From NCBI RefSeq assembly GCF_003854895.1, contig NZ_CP033966.1, positions 186,001-250,000 on the forward strand: a stretch of 64,000 nt of DNA. Direction: 5' to 3'. Shown here one piece after another: positions 34,087 to 45,885 of the stretch. Numbering within the stretch: position 1 is the stretch's first letter; every line of letters begins with the position of its first letter. The stretch comes from Pigmentiphaga sp. H8 (lineage in GTDB: Bacteria; Pseudomonadota; Gammaproteobacteria; Burkholderiales; Burkholderiaceae_B). The notes under the pieces are model-generated. The model did not search any database. It worked only from the letters and a program-made list of their open reading frames with translations, and was not told where the DNA came from. Made by a program: the position numbers and the translations under genes.

Positions 34087-35459
34087 AGATCCTGATACTC
34101 GGCGCTGGCCAGGTGGGGACCAGCGTGGCCGAGAACCTGGTGTCCGAGCACAACGACATCACCGTCATCGATACCGACGGCGCCCGTCTGTCCGTGCTCC
34201 AGGATCGCCTGGACCTGCGGGGGTTGATGGGCAACGGCACCCACGTGTCCACCCTGCAGGAGGCCGGGGCGGCCGACGCCGATCTCTTCATTTCCTGCGT
34301 GACCGCCGACGAAAGCAACCTGGTCGCCTGCAAGATCGCCAAGAAAGTGTTCAACGTGCCGCGCTGCATCGCGCGCGTGCGTTCGTCCGAGTTCCTCGAC
34401 CACGAGGAGCTGATGGCCGAGGACGGCTTCGACGTCGATCACCTGATCTGCCCCGAGCGCAGCGTGACCAGCTACATCGAGAAGCTGGTCGAGATCCCCG
34501 AGGCGCTCCAGGTGGTGGACTTCGCCGGCGGCCGCGTCTGTGCCGTGACCGTGCGCGCCGCCGCCGGCAGCCCGCTGGCGGACCAGCCCATCCAGACCCT
34601 GCGCGAGCGTCTGCCGGGCGCCGATGTCCGCATCATCGCGATCTTCCGCAACAACCGGTTGGTGCCGCCCGAGGGCGACACGCGCATCGAGCCGGGCGAC
34701 GAGGTCCTTTTCCTGGCCAACACCCGCCACGTGCGCCAGATCATCCGCGAGCTGCGCGAGAGCGACAAGCGCGTCAAGCGGGTCATGATCGCCGGTGGCG
34801 GCAACATCGGCCTGCGGCTGGCCCGCAGCATCAGCGACCAGTGCGACGTCAAGGTCATCGAGCGCAATCGCCGGCGCTGCGAATTCCTGGCCACCCAGCT
34901 CCCCAGCCGTTCCCTGATCCTGAACGGCGACGCCACCGACGAGAACCTGCTGGAGGACGAGAACGTCGCCGAGATGGACCTGTTCCTGGCGCTGACCAGC
35001 GACGACGAGGACAACATCATGTCGTCGCTGCTGGCCAAGCGCATGGGCGCCCGCCGGGTGATCGCGCTGATCGGGCGCAAGAGCTACGGCGAGCTGATGG
35101 AGGGCGGCCGCATCGACATCGCCATTTCACCGTCCGAGGCCACCATAGGCGAGCTGCTGCGCTACGTGCGGCGCGGCGACGTGGTGTCCGTCCATCGCCT
35201 GCGGCACGGCGTGACCGAGGCCCTGGAGGCCATCGCCCACGGCGATGCCAAGTCCTCGAAGGTCGTGGGCCGCCGGATCGAGGACATCGACCTGCCGCAG
35301 GGCGCCACCATCGGCGCCGTGGTGCGCCAGGATGAAGTGCTGATGGCGCACCACGACACCATCATCGAGTCGGACGACCACGTCATCGTCTTCGTGGCGC
35401 ACCAGCGGCTGATCGCGCAGGTGGAAAAGCTGTTCCAGGTCTCGGCGACCTTCTTCTGA
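34083..35459 (+). CDS. trkA: Trk potassium uptake regulatory subunit TrkA
   Basis: 458-residue peripheral NAD(H)/ATP-binding gating subunit of the Trk K+ channel. Two RCK repeats are visible, each starting with a Rossmann motif: MKILILGAGQVGTSVAENL (residue 1 on) and RVMIAGGGNIGLRLARS (about 235 on). Length matches E. coli TrkA (458). The ATG overlaps the regulator stop (ATGA). The membrane subunit follows after 18 bp. Confidence 0.96.
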   Translation: MKILILGAGQVGTSVAENLVSEHNDITVIDTDGARLSVLQDRLDLRGLMGNGTHVSTLQEAGAADADLFISCVTADESNLVACKIAKKVFNVPRCIARVRSSEFLDHEELMAEDGFDVDHLICPERSVTSYIEKLVEIPEALQVVDFAGGRVCAVTVRAAAGSPLADQPIQTLRERLPGADVRIIAIFRNNRLVPPEGDTRIEPGDEVLFLANTRHVRQIIRELRESDKRVKRVMIAGGGNIGLRLARSISDQCDVKVIERNRRRCEFLATQLPSRSLILNGDATDENLLEDENVAEMDLFLALTSDDEDNIMSSLLAKRMGARRVIALIGRKSYGELMEGGRIDIAISPSEATIGELLRYVRRGDVVSVHRLRHGVTEALEAIAHGDAKSSKVVGRRIEDIDLPQGATIGAVVRQDEVLMAHHDTIIESDDHVIVFVAHQRLIAQVEKLFQVSATFF

Positions 35460-35477
35460 TCCTTCCGGCCTCGCTGC

Positions 35478-36947
35478 ATGCGCAAACTGCTACCGGTCCT
35501 GCACGTCCTCGGACTCGTCATCGCCCTGTTCTCGATGACGATGGCGATTCCGCTGGCGACGTCCTTCATCTTTTCAGATGGGGCGCGGGACGCGTTCATC
35601 CATGCCATGATCGTCGGCCTGATCGCCGGACTGCTGCTGTGCCTGGCCACGCGCAGCCAGCGGCGCGAGCTGACGCCGCGCGACGGTTTCCTGCTGGTGT
35701 CCCTGGTCTGGAGCGTGCTGGCGCTGATCGCCACCCTGCCGCTCCTGTTCTACTACCACCAGATCGGCGCGCCGCTGTCGATGACCGACGCCTATTTCGA
35801 GGCCATGTCCGGCCTCACGACCACCGGCGCCACGGTGCTTTCCGGGCTGGACAACCTGCCGCCGTCGATCAATGTCTGGCGCTGCACCCTGGTCTGGATA
35901 GGCGGCATGGGTATCCTGGTGCTGGCGGTGGCCATCCTGCCCATGCTGGGCGCCGGCGGCAGCCAGTTGTTCCGGGCCGAGACGCCGGGCCCGATGAAGG
36001 ACGAGAAGCTCACCCCGCGCATCACCGGCACGGCCAAGGGCCTGTATGCCATCTACATGCTGATCTCGGTCCTGTGCCTGCTGGCCTACCGGATGGCGGG
36101 CATGAACTGGTACGAGGCCTATTGCCACATGGCCTCGACCATCGGCCTGGGCGGTTTCTCGACCCGCGACGCGAGCTTCGCGGCCTTCGAATCGCCGGCC
36201 ATCGAGATGGTCGCCGTGGTGTTCATGACCATCGCCGGCATCAGCTTCACCCTGCACTTCCAGGCGTTCCGGCGCCGCAGCCTGGGGCCCTACTGGCGCA
36301 GCACCGAGGCCAAGGCCTACCTGGCGGTGCTGGCCATCTCGGTGGCGGCCATCACCGCGCTCCTGCTGCAGCGGGGGAACTACGATTCGGTCTGGACCGC
36401 CCTGCGCTTCGCGCTGTTCAACACCGTGTCGGTGGCGACCACCACCGGCTTCGTCAGCACCGATTATTCGACCTGGCCCATCTTCGCCCCGGTCTGGATG
36501 CTGGTGCTTTCCTGCTTCGCCACCTGCGCCGGCTCCACCGGCGGCGGCATCAAGATGATCCGCGTGGTGATCCTGGTCAAGCAGGCGCGCCGGGAACTCA
36601 TCCACATCCTGCACCCGCGCGCCATCAATCCGGTGCATATCGGCGGCCTGCCGGTGCCCAACCGGGTCGTGTTCTCGGTCATGGCCTTCATGCTGCTGTA
36701 CTGGGCCTCGCTGATGGCGCTGACCATGGCCATGCTCTACACGGGCCTGGATCCCGTCACGGCCTTTACCGCCGTCCTGGCCAGCCTCAGCAATACCGGT
36801 CCCGGCCTCGCGGACGTCGGCCCGGCGGCCACGTTCGCCGTGCTGAGCGACGCCCAGACCTGGATATGCACCTTCGCCATGCTGATCGGCCGCTTGGAAT
36901 TGTTTGCTGTACTCGTCCTGTTCACCCGGGCATTCTGGCGGAAATGA
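35478..36947 (+). CDS. trkH: Trk potassium uptake channel subunit TrkH
   Basis: 489-residue membrane channel of the TrkH/KtrB superfamily. The four selectivity-filter loops can be read: GLTTTGATVLSGL, STIGLGGFSTRD, NTVSVATTTGFVST and ASLSNTGPGLADVG. Start at 35478 with a weak ribosome site, 18 bp after trkA. It ends in an ATGA overlap with a small CobW-like gene. Transports K+ with H+ or Na+ in known homologues. Confidence 0.95.
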   Translation: MRKLLPVLHVLGLVIALFSMTMAIPLATSFIFSDGARDAFIHAMIVGLIAGLLLCLATRSQRRELTPRDGFLLVSLVWSVLALIATLPLLFYYHQIGAPLSMTDAYFEAMSGLTTTGATVLSGLDNLPPSINVWRCTLVWIGGMGILVLAVAILPMLGAGGSQLFRAETPGPMKDEKLTPRITGTAKGLYAIYMLISVLCLLAYRMAGMNWYEAYCHMASTIGLGGFSTRDASFAAFESPAIEMVAVVFMTIAGISFTLHFQAFRRRSLGPYWRSTEAKAYLAVLAISVAAITALLLQRGNYDSVWTALRFALFNTVSVATTTGFVSTDYSTWPIFAPVWMLVLSCFATCAGSTGGGIKMIRVVILVKQARRELIHILHPRAINPVHIGGLPVPNRVVFSVMAFMLLYWASLMALTMAMLYTGLDPVTAFTAVLASLSNTGPGLADVGPAATFAVLSDAQTWICTFAMLIGRLELFAVLVLFTRAFWRK

Positions 36948-37294
36948 AGCCTGTCCCCGTCGTAATATTAGTTGGCACTCACTTACATGAAGGGCGCAGC
37001 CTGGCATTGGAAAATGCGCAAAAACAGGTGAGCGAAGGGTTGCAGGCGGTGATCGTCGAGGGCGGGCCGGGAACTTTGTCCGCCCCTGAGGGGGTCGAAC
37101 TGGTACAGCTGGCGCCCGGGTGCGTTTGTTGCGTGGGGCAGTTACCGCTGCGGGTGACCGTGGCGAGGCTGCTCCGGCAAGCCCGGCCGGCCCGGCTGTG
37201 GATCGAGGTCAGCGCGGCCCGGCATGTCGCCGAGTTGCGCAGGCAGTTGGATGGACCAGGTTTTGCAGGAGCGGTGAAGCTGTACGGGGGTTAG
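36944..37294 (+). CDS. Minimal CobW-like protein lacking the P-loop
   Basis: 116 residues. The layout follows the N-terminal half of CobW/G3E GTPases: VPVVILVGTHLHEGRSLALE aligns with the usual VTLLTGFLGAGKTTLLN, AVIVEGGPG with AVIENEFG, APGCVCCVGQLPLRVTVARL with the metal-binding GCxCC region, and LWIEVSAARHVAEL with the IETSGLADP strand. The Walker A GKT and the switch residues are gone, whereas the CxCC metal motif is kept. The C-terminal CobW domain is absent. It overlaps trkH (ATGA). Likely a metal-binding, non-GTPase relic or adaptor; function unknown. Confidence 0.7.
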   Translation: MKPVPVVILVGTHLHEGRSLALENAQKQVSEGLQAVIVEGGPGTLSAPEGVELVQLAPGCVCCVGQLPLRVTVARLLRQARPARLWIEVSAARHVAELRRQLDGPGFAGAVKLYGG

Positions 37295-37419
37295 GCCGGT
37301 ATCGAGCATGGTGTGGCCGATAGGCGGTATCAATCCGGTTGGCCCTCTTGATTTCCAAACGTAGGCACCAACTTAATGAACAGGTGGTCGGTCAGACCCC
37401 TGTCTCCAGGAGCCAGACC

Positions 37420-37668
37420 ATGGAAATGATCTACAACAGTCCCAACTATGTCGTGGTGGAGTTCGCCCAGCTCGATGGCGCCTCCGCGGGGGGATTCGAA
37501 ATCGTCGACAAGCAGGCGCGCCGCGAGATCTACATCGCGGGCGAATCGGCCGAGCAATTCCGCTCCCAGGTGCGGGAACTGATCGCCACCGAGCCCTCGA
37601 TGGAAGACGTGGACGAGTTCCTGAGCCAGTTCGACGACTACATGCACCATCCCGTCACCCTGCACTGA
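37420..37668 (+). CDS. DUF3567 domain protein
   Basis: 82 residues (MEMIYNSPNYVVVEFAQLDG at the start, DVDEFLSQFDDYMHHPVTLH at the end). The family is confined largely to Burkholderiales and is of unknown function, usually a single-copy core gene. The ATG at 37420 has CCAGGAG upstream, better than in-frame codons further up. A hairpin follows the stop codon. Confidence 0.85.
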   Translation: MEMIYNSPNYVVVEFAQLDGASAGGFEIVDKQARREIYIAGESAEQFRSQVRELIATEPSMEDVDEFLSQFDDYMHHPVTLH

Positions 37669-37677
37669 AGCCCCGGG

Positions 37678-37698
37678 GACCGGCGCCTCGCGCCGGTC
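37678..37698 (+). terminator. Hairpin behind the DUF3567 gene
   Basis: Perfect 9-bp stem GACCGGCGC/GCGCCGGTC with a CTC loop, followed by TTCGTG rather than a long T run. It is probably a weak terminator or RNA-stabilising end. Confidence 0.55.
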
Positions 37699-37731
37699 TT
37701 CGTGTAAGTACATACTCTTCCCCGATGGGGC

Positions 37732-37868
37732 TATAATGGCCCCTGTCATCGCGTCGGCAGGCGCGGCATACTCACGAACACCTTCAATCCGCCTGCCCGC
37801 GCCTCCACGCCCGTCCTTCAGGCCGGCCGGGCGTTTCCGGCGGGTTCCTCCCGCACTCCCGCGTTTTT
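37732..37868 (+). ncRNA. Candidate structured small RNA or long leader (low confidence)
   Basis: In the 420-bp gap between the DUF3567 gene and the YbdK-type gene, a consensus -10 box TATAAT (37732-37737) is followed by a stem with perfect arms GGCAGGCG (37756-37763) and CGCCTGCC (37790-37797). Next come a GCCCG/CGGGC pairing and a terminator-like GCGGG (37840-37844) that can pair with either of two CCCGC copies before GTTTTT (37863-37868). No coding sequence is evident. The -35 region is poor. The remaining 200 bp to 38088 shows nothing I can name beyond the AAAGGAG ribosome site. Confidence 0.35.
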
Positions 37869-38088
37869 GCTGATTTGTCAGTGGATGCTTACTCCTGGGC
37901 GCCGATATTTCGGGTGCCAGCCTAGGGGAAACACTTAAGATCGGTCAATTTTCCGGAATCTGTCATCAACCAGCGGCTAAACTCGCCCAACGATTCCTTC
38001 ACGTGATGCTGCCCCGACGCCTCTGCGCGTCCGGCGTCGCCCCCCGGGTAGATGACTCACCCCGGCCACCTTTCCAAAGGAGACCCCG

Positions 38089-39333
38089 ATGCAGTCCATC
38101 GCATTCACGGCATCCGCGCCCAACACGCTGGGCATCGAGCTCGAACTCCAGATCGTCGATCCGCAAACCTTCGACTTGCGGGGCGCCGCCGAAGAGCTGC
38201 TTGCCCAGATCGCCAACCATCCCTACGCGGACCGGGTCAAACCCGAGATCACCCGGTCCATGATCGAACTGAATTCATCGGTGCACACCGATCCCGCCCG
38301 CCTGCTGGAAGAGATGCGCGAGATGCGCGACCTGCTGGTCGAGGCCGCCGACGCCGTTGGCGTGCGCGTGGCCGGCGGCGGCACGCACGCGTTCATGCGC
38401 TGGCATGACCGGACCATCTTCGATTCGCCCCGCTTCCAGTACCTGTCCGAGATGTACGGCTACCTGGCCCGCCAGTTCACGGTGTTCGGCCAGCACATCC
38501 ACCTTGGCGTGCCCAGCGGCGATGCCGCGATCGCCATGACCCAGAAGCTGTCGCCCTACGTGCCGCACTTCATCGCGATGTCGGCCTCGTCGCCCTACTT
38601 CGAGGGGGTCGACACCCAGTTCGCGTGCAGCCGCCTGAACGCGCTGAACGCCTTCCCCATGTGCGGGCACCTGCCTCCCGAGGTGGAGGACTGGCACGGC
38701 TTCGAAGCCTACTTCGCCCAGTTGCAGGGGTCGGGCCTGATCGAGAGCATCAAGGACCTGTACTGGGACGTGCGGCCCAAGCCCGAGTTCGGCACCGTCG
38801 AGATCCGCGTCTGCGATACCCCGCTTACCGTCGAGAAGGCGTGCCAGCTGGCCGCTTTCGCGCAGGCGCTGGGCATCGTCCTGGCCGACGAGCCCACGCC
38901 CGGCGCCGAGGCGTGGATGGCCTACCGGACCAACCGCTTCCAGGCCACCCGCTTCGGCCTGCACGGCAACTACGTCGATCCCGTACAGGGCCGCATCCGC
39001 CTGAGCGAACACCTGCGCATGACCTTCGAGCGGCTGATGCCGGTGGCGCGCGGCCTGGGCACCGCGGACCTGCTGGAGGCCCTGCGCGAAGAAATCTTCA
39101 CGCACGGCGGCGACAGCAAGTGGCTGCGGGCCCAGTACAACCGCGGCGAGGAAATCGCCGAGGTGGTCGAGGCGGCGGTGGGCGCCTGGCGAGGGGAAGC
39201 GCCGACCGAGGTCGAGCCGCGCCTGCCCGAACTGCCCGCGCGCCGTCGGGTGCGGGCCAGTTCCGAGCCCATCCTGAACCTGGACGGCATGAAGCCGTTC
39301 GCGTTCAAGCGGCTGGGCGGGCGGCTGCACTGA
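38089..39333 (+). CDS. YbdK-family carboxylate-amine ligase (glutamate-cysteine ligase type 2-like)
   Basis: 414-residue ATP-dependent ligase of the GCS2/YbdK family. Characteristic strings are TLGIELELQIVDPQTFDL, EITRSMIELNSSVHTD, GGGTHAFMRWHDR and QHIHLGVPSGDAAIAM. E. coli YbdK has weak glutamate-cysteine ligase activity; in this lineage it may serve another amide-bond reaction. The ATG at 38089 has a strong AAAGGAG ribosome site. It lies 123 bp before metH, so a link to sulfur amino acid or thiol metabolism is possible. Confidence 0.88.
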   Translation: MQSIAFTASAPNTLGIELELQIVDPQTFDLRGAAEELLAQIANHPYADRVKPEITRSMIELNSSVHTDPARLLEEMREMRDLLVEAADAVGVRVAGGGTHAFMRWHDRTIFDSPRFQYLSEMYGYLARQFTVFGQHIHLGVPSGDAAIAMTQKLSPYVPHFIAMSASSPYFEGVDTQFACSRLNALNAFPMCGHLPPEVEDWHGFEAYFAQLQGSGLIESIKDLYWDVRPKPEFGTVEIRVCDTPLTVEKACQLAAFAQALGIVLADEPTPGAEAWMAYRTNRFQATRFGLHGNYVDPVQGRIRLSEHLRMTFERLMPVARGLGTADLLEALREEIFTHGGDSKWLRAQYNRGEEIAEVVEAAVGAWRGEAPTEVEPRLPELPARRRVRASSEPILNLDGMKPFAFKRLGGRLH

Positions 39334-39456
39334 ATCGCGGACCCCGGCGCGGCGGGCGCCGCCGGGAGAGTCCTTGGTAAAATGGCGGATTCGACTTAGC
39401 CGGCAGCCCGCCGCGGTCAGCGCATCGCCAGGGTTGCCCATCGAGGCCGCCCGCCC

Positions 39457-43227
<3,771 letters not shown>

Positions 43228-43248
43228 GGGCCGCCGGGATCTTCGGGG

Positions 43249-44100
43249 CTATGCGTGCATCGCGGCCAGCAAGGCGGGGCGTATGGCTCCAACGATCTCG
43301 TCCAGCGGCATCTGGGGCAATTCATTCTTGCGCAGGAATGCCTCCCATTGCTGCCTTTTTCGCCTGTCCTGTGCGAACTCGTCAGCCAATCCCAAGGGTG
43401 TGCCGCCGGGAATGGGCGTACCTCGCCGCCCAAATGTCGCGTGCACAGCCTGGGTCAGGATTGCCCCATCGATTTCCGCATGCTGAACCAACACCCATAG
43501 ATCGAAATAATCTTTCATGCGTGTGTTGCCCATGCCGAGCGAGACGATGGCTTCCAACTTTTCCGCGATGACGGTGTATTGCGGATAGACGTGGAGCTGC
43601 GGCGCGGGCATTTCGTCCAGGATGACAGGGTATTGAGCCTCTTCGGGGCCGGGGACCACCGCATCGCCGAAACCGATATCGATCTGCACCGGGCATCGTG
43701 CTCCATCCAGCAAGCCCAGCAGGTTCACTCGGATGCCGGCGTAGTTGGCTTCTTTGCGAATTTTCGCTGCCCTGACCGTACCAGGTTGGAAGAGCACCCC
43801 GTCATCGCACGCAATGGCACAGATCTCCTGAAATACCTTGATCAGATGCGGCACTTCCGCCTGCGTGAAGCCAAGCAGGTCGGCGTCGTGTGTTGGACGA
43901 TGCGGCATGTCGAACCACAGGTCGAACAGCAAGGATCCCTTCAACAGGAAGTGGCCTCGATACGTCGAGCGGCTCAGGCGGTACAGGATGCGTTCCAATG
44001 CGTAGCGCCCGAGCAGCAAATTGAAGTCCTGCCGGTTGACCCGAGCCTTGTTGAGCAGCCTTGCTCGTACGGAGGCTGCGGTATTGCGGGCATTCGTCAT
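43249..44100 (-). CDS. AbiEii-type nucleotidyltransferase toxin
   Basis: 283 residues of the nucleotidyltransferase AbiEii/AbiGii family. The catalytic region is FLLKGSLLFDLWFDMPHRPT followed by HDADLLG, with further conserved VQIDIGFGD and YTVIAEKLEAIVSLGM, and KDYFDLWVL. AbiE toxins are bacteriostatic and act in phage abortive infection, by modifying tRNA acceptor ends in studied relatives. The start at 44100 overlaps the antitoxin stop (44097-44100). Inserted between metH and a lacI gene, transcribed towards metH. Confidence 0.88.
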   Translation of the reverse strand: MTNARNTAASVRARLLNKARVNRQDFNLLLGRYALERILYRLSRSTYRGHFLLKGSLLFDLWFDMPHRPTHDADLLGFTQAEVPHLIKVFQEICAIACDDGVLFQPGTVRAAKIRKEANYAGIRVNLLGLLDGARCPVQIDIGFGDAVVPGPEEAQYPVILDEMPAPQLHVYPQYTVIAEKLEAIVSLGMGNTRMKDYFDLWVLVQHAEIDGAILTQAVHATFGRRGTPIPGGTPLGLADEFAQDRRKRQQWEAFLRKNELPQMPLDEIVGAIRPALLAAMHA

Positions 44101-44696
44101 TCCAGGCTTTCCAGATACGGGCGCATGACGTTGGCTACCCGGCAAAGGCTTGCGTAGTGCCACAGCTCTTCACTGGTCATACGTTTTGCTCTCCACGATT
44201 CACGCAGCGCTTCCAGGGCCACGTCCAGGCCAATCTTGTTGCGGTACTTGAAGCAGTCTGCCACGGTCTTGGCAACCCCAGTGACACGGATGAGGACACC
44301 ATCGACCATATGCTCTTCCACCCCTTCGCTCAGGGCCGTGGCGGAAAACCGCACGATGCGCAGCGGCGGATAGCCAAGCCTGGGCACCGCGGCCTTGCCA
44401 CCGATGGCTATCCATACCTCATGCGGGGCCTGAGTCGTCAGACCGTGGAACCGCAGTGCCGACAGCAGGCAGATGACTCCCTTGGGAACTCGCCGGGCGA
44501 CTTCCGCCAGTGTCGTGTGTTCGGAGATCTGGCGAGATGGCAGGCCATACAGCCCTCGCCCCAGGCGTTGCAGCTGTCCCTGGCGCACGGCGCGAGTCAG
44601 GGCCACGCGGGCAATGCCCAGCGGCGCCAGATCTCGCGCGCGAATCAGCCCCGCCTCGCGGGCTATCGCCAGTAGCTTGTCGGCAGCGGTATCCAT
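44097..44696 (-). CDS. AbiEi-type antitoxin/transcriptional regulator
   Basis: 199 residues from the ATG at 44696 (MDTAADKLLAIAREAGLIRA); a TTG 36 bp upstream is in frame. The N-terminal winged helix (LAPLGIARVALTRAVRQGQL, LGRGLYGLP) and the C-terminal AbiEi segment (GVAKTVADCFKYRNKIGLDV) are both plain. AbiEi proteins repress their own promoter by binding inverted repeats and neutralise AbiEii without stable complex formation (type IV). A TTCCG/CGGAA repeat lies just upstream. Confidence 0.88.
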   Translation of the reverse strand: MDTAADKLLAIAREAGLIRARDLAPLGIARVALTRAVRQGQLQRLGRGLYGLPSRQISEHTTLAEVARRVPKGVICLLSALRFHGLTTQAPHEVWIAIGGKAAVPRLGYPPLRIVRFSATALSEGVEEHMVDGVLIRVTGVAKTVADCFKYRNKIGLDVALEALRESWRAKRMTSEELWHYASLCRVANVMRPYLESLE

Positions 44697-44736
44697 CGGT
44701 TCATTTTGTTCCGATAGATGGGATAAGGTCAATAAT

Positions 44737-44752
44737 TTCCGATTTTTCGGAA
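44737..44752. promoter_or_regulatory. Inverted repeat upstream of abiE, candidate autorepression operator
   Basis: TTCCG (44737-44741) and CGGAA (44748-44752) are separated by six bases; a further TTCCGA half-site lies at 44709-44714. Position 41-56 bp upstream of the antitoxin ATG fits AbiEi self-repression. It also falls close to the 3' end of the lacI gene. Confidence 0.45.
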
Positions 44753-44765
44753 CAGTGTTGGTTGC

Positions 44766-45788
44766 CTACGCCCCCGCCGGCGGCCGCAGCGTGCACCCCG
44801 GGCTGAACGTCAGCGGATAGGCCCCCAGCCCCGTCTGCGCGATGGCCGTCTCGCCGGGCGCCTGGATGCGGGCCAGCAGGTAGCGCATCGCGTCCTGGCC
44901 CATCCGTTCCGCCGACACGACGATGGCGCTGAGCGCCGGCGGTGCGATCCCGCCGTATCCCAGCAGCGAGAGCTGCTGCGGGATGCGGATCTCCCGCAGC
45001 AGGCTTGCCTCGAAAACGAGCTGGGCGTGGATGGAGTGCGGGACGAACAGCGCGGTGGGGCGACGGCTGGCGGGCGGGGCCATGAGCCGGTCGAAGGCCG
45101 CCAGGACTTCCTCGCGCGACCGCACGTCGGCCACCACCGTCGTCTCCACGCGCGGCGCGGCGGCATCGACGATTTCCCGGAAGCCCTCCAGGCGCGCCTG
45201 CATGTTGGCCAGGCGCATGTCCCCCAGGACCGCGGCCACGCGCACATGTCCCGCCTGCAGCAGCAGCCGCGCGCCCAGGCGTCCGGTTTCCCGGTCATCC
45301 GGCGCGAAGCAGGGGGTGTCGCGGCCGCCGTCTATCGGCCGGTTGATCACGACATGCGGCAGGTGCGCACGCCGCAGGGGCGCGAAGCGGTCGTCGTCGG
45401 CACGGCCGGCGGCGATCAGCACGCCGTCGCACTGGCCTTCCGTCAGCGGGGTGACGACATCGGCGCCGGTCTCGTCGATGTCGCTCAGGTGCATGAGGAT
45501 GACGTTGTAGCCCGCCTGCTGTGCCACGTGTTCCGCGCCGCGGAAGATCAGGGAGTGGAAAGGGTTGGTGATGTCGGGCGTCAGCATCGCGACGATCCGG
45601 CTGCGTCCCGTCTTGAGCGACCGGCCCAGGCGGTCCGGGCGGTAACCCGCGCGCTCGGCCAGGGCCAGGATCCGGGCCCGTTTCGCTTCCGACACCCGTA
45701 CGCCCGGCACCCGACGCAGCACGCGCGATACCAGGGAAACGTCGACCTGCAGCTCGGCGGCCAGGGACTTGAGGGTGGGCTTGGGCAT
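44766..45788 (-). CDS. LacI-family transcriptional regulator
   Basis: 340 residues. N-terminal LacI helix-turn-helix (TLKSLAAELQVDVSLVSRVL, then ILALAERAGYRPDRLGRSLK) and a periplasmic-binding-like effector domain (TPDITNPFHSLIFRGAEHVA, GVLIAAGR). Divergent from the CoA-transferase operon, with a textbook LacI palindrome in between. Expected to repress that operon until its organic-acid substrate or an intermediate is present. Confidence 0.92.
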   Translation of the reverse strand: MPKPTLKSLAAELQVDVSLVSRVLRRVPGVRVSEAKRARILALAERAGYRPDRLGRSLKTGRSRIVAMLTPDITNPFHSLIFRGAEHVAQQAGYNVILMHLSDIDETGADVVTPLTEGQCDGVLIAAGRADDDRFAPLRRAHLPHVVINRPIDGGRDTPCFAPDDRETGRLGARLLLQAGHVRVAAVLGDMRLANMQARLEGFREIVDAAAPRVETTVVADVRSREEVLAAFDRLMAPPASRRPTALFVPHSIHAQLVFEASLLREIRIPQQLSLLGYGGIAPPALSAIVVSAERMGQDAMRYLLARIQAPGETAIAQTGLGAYPLTFSPGCTLRPPAGA

Positions 45789-45861
45789 CGACTCTTACGC
45801 TTCCTGGAAAACTGTTTTGTCAGATTATCGCCCCATGGCGGGGTCGGTTGCTTCATAATGG

Positions 45862-45873
45862 TCAAACGTTTGA
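45862..45873. promoter_or_regulatory. LacI-family operator
   Basis: Perfect 12-bp palindrome TCAAACGTTTGA with the central CG typical of LacI/GalR operators; the wider GGTCAAACGTTTGATC is nearly symmetric. A CATAAT -10-like hexamer (45854-45859) overlaps its left edge and the CoA-transferase ATG is 13 bp downstream, so binding would block transcription. Confidence 0.8.
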
Positions 45874-45885
45874 TCACGGCACATC

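Noticed and set aside
39334..39456. Cobalamin or SAH riboswitch in front of metH
   Set aside because: No B12-box or SAH-core sequence can be read, and 123 bp is short for a B12 riboswitch.
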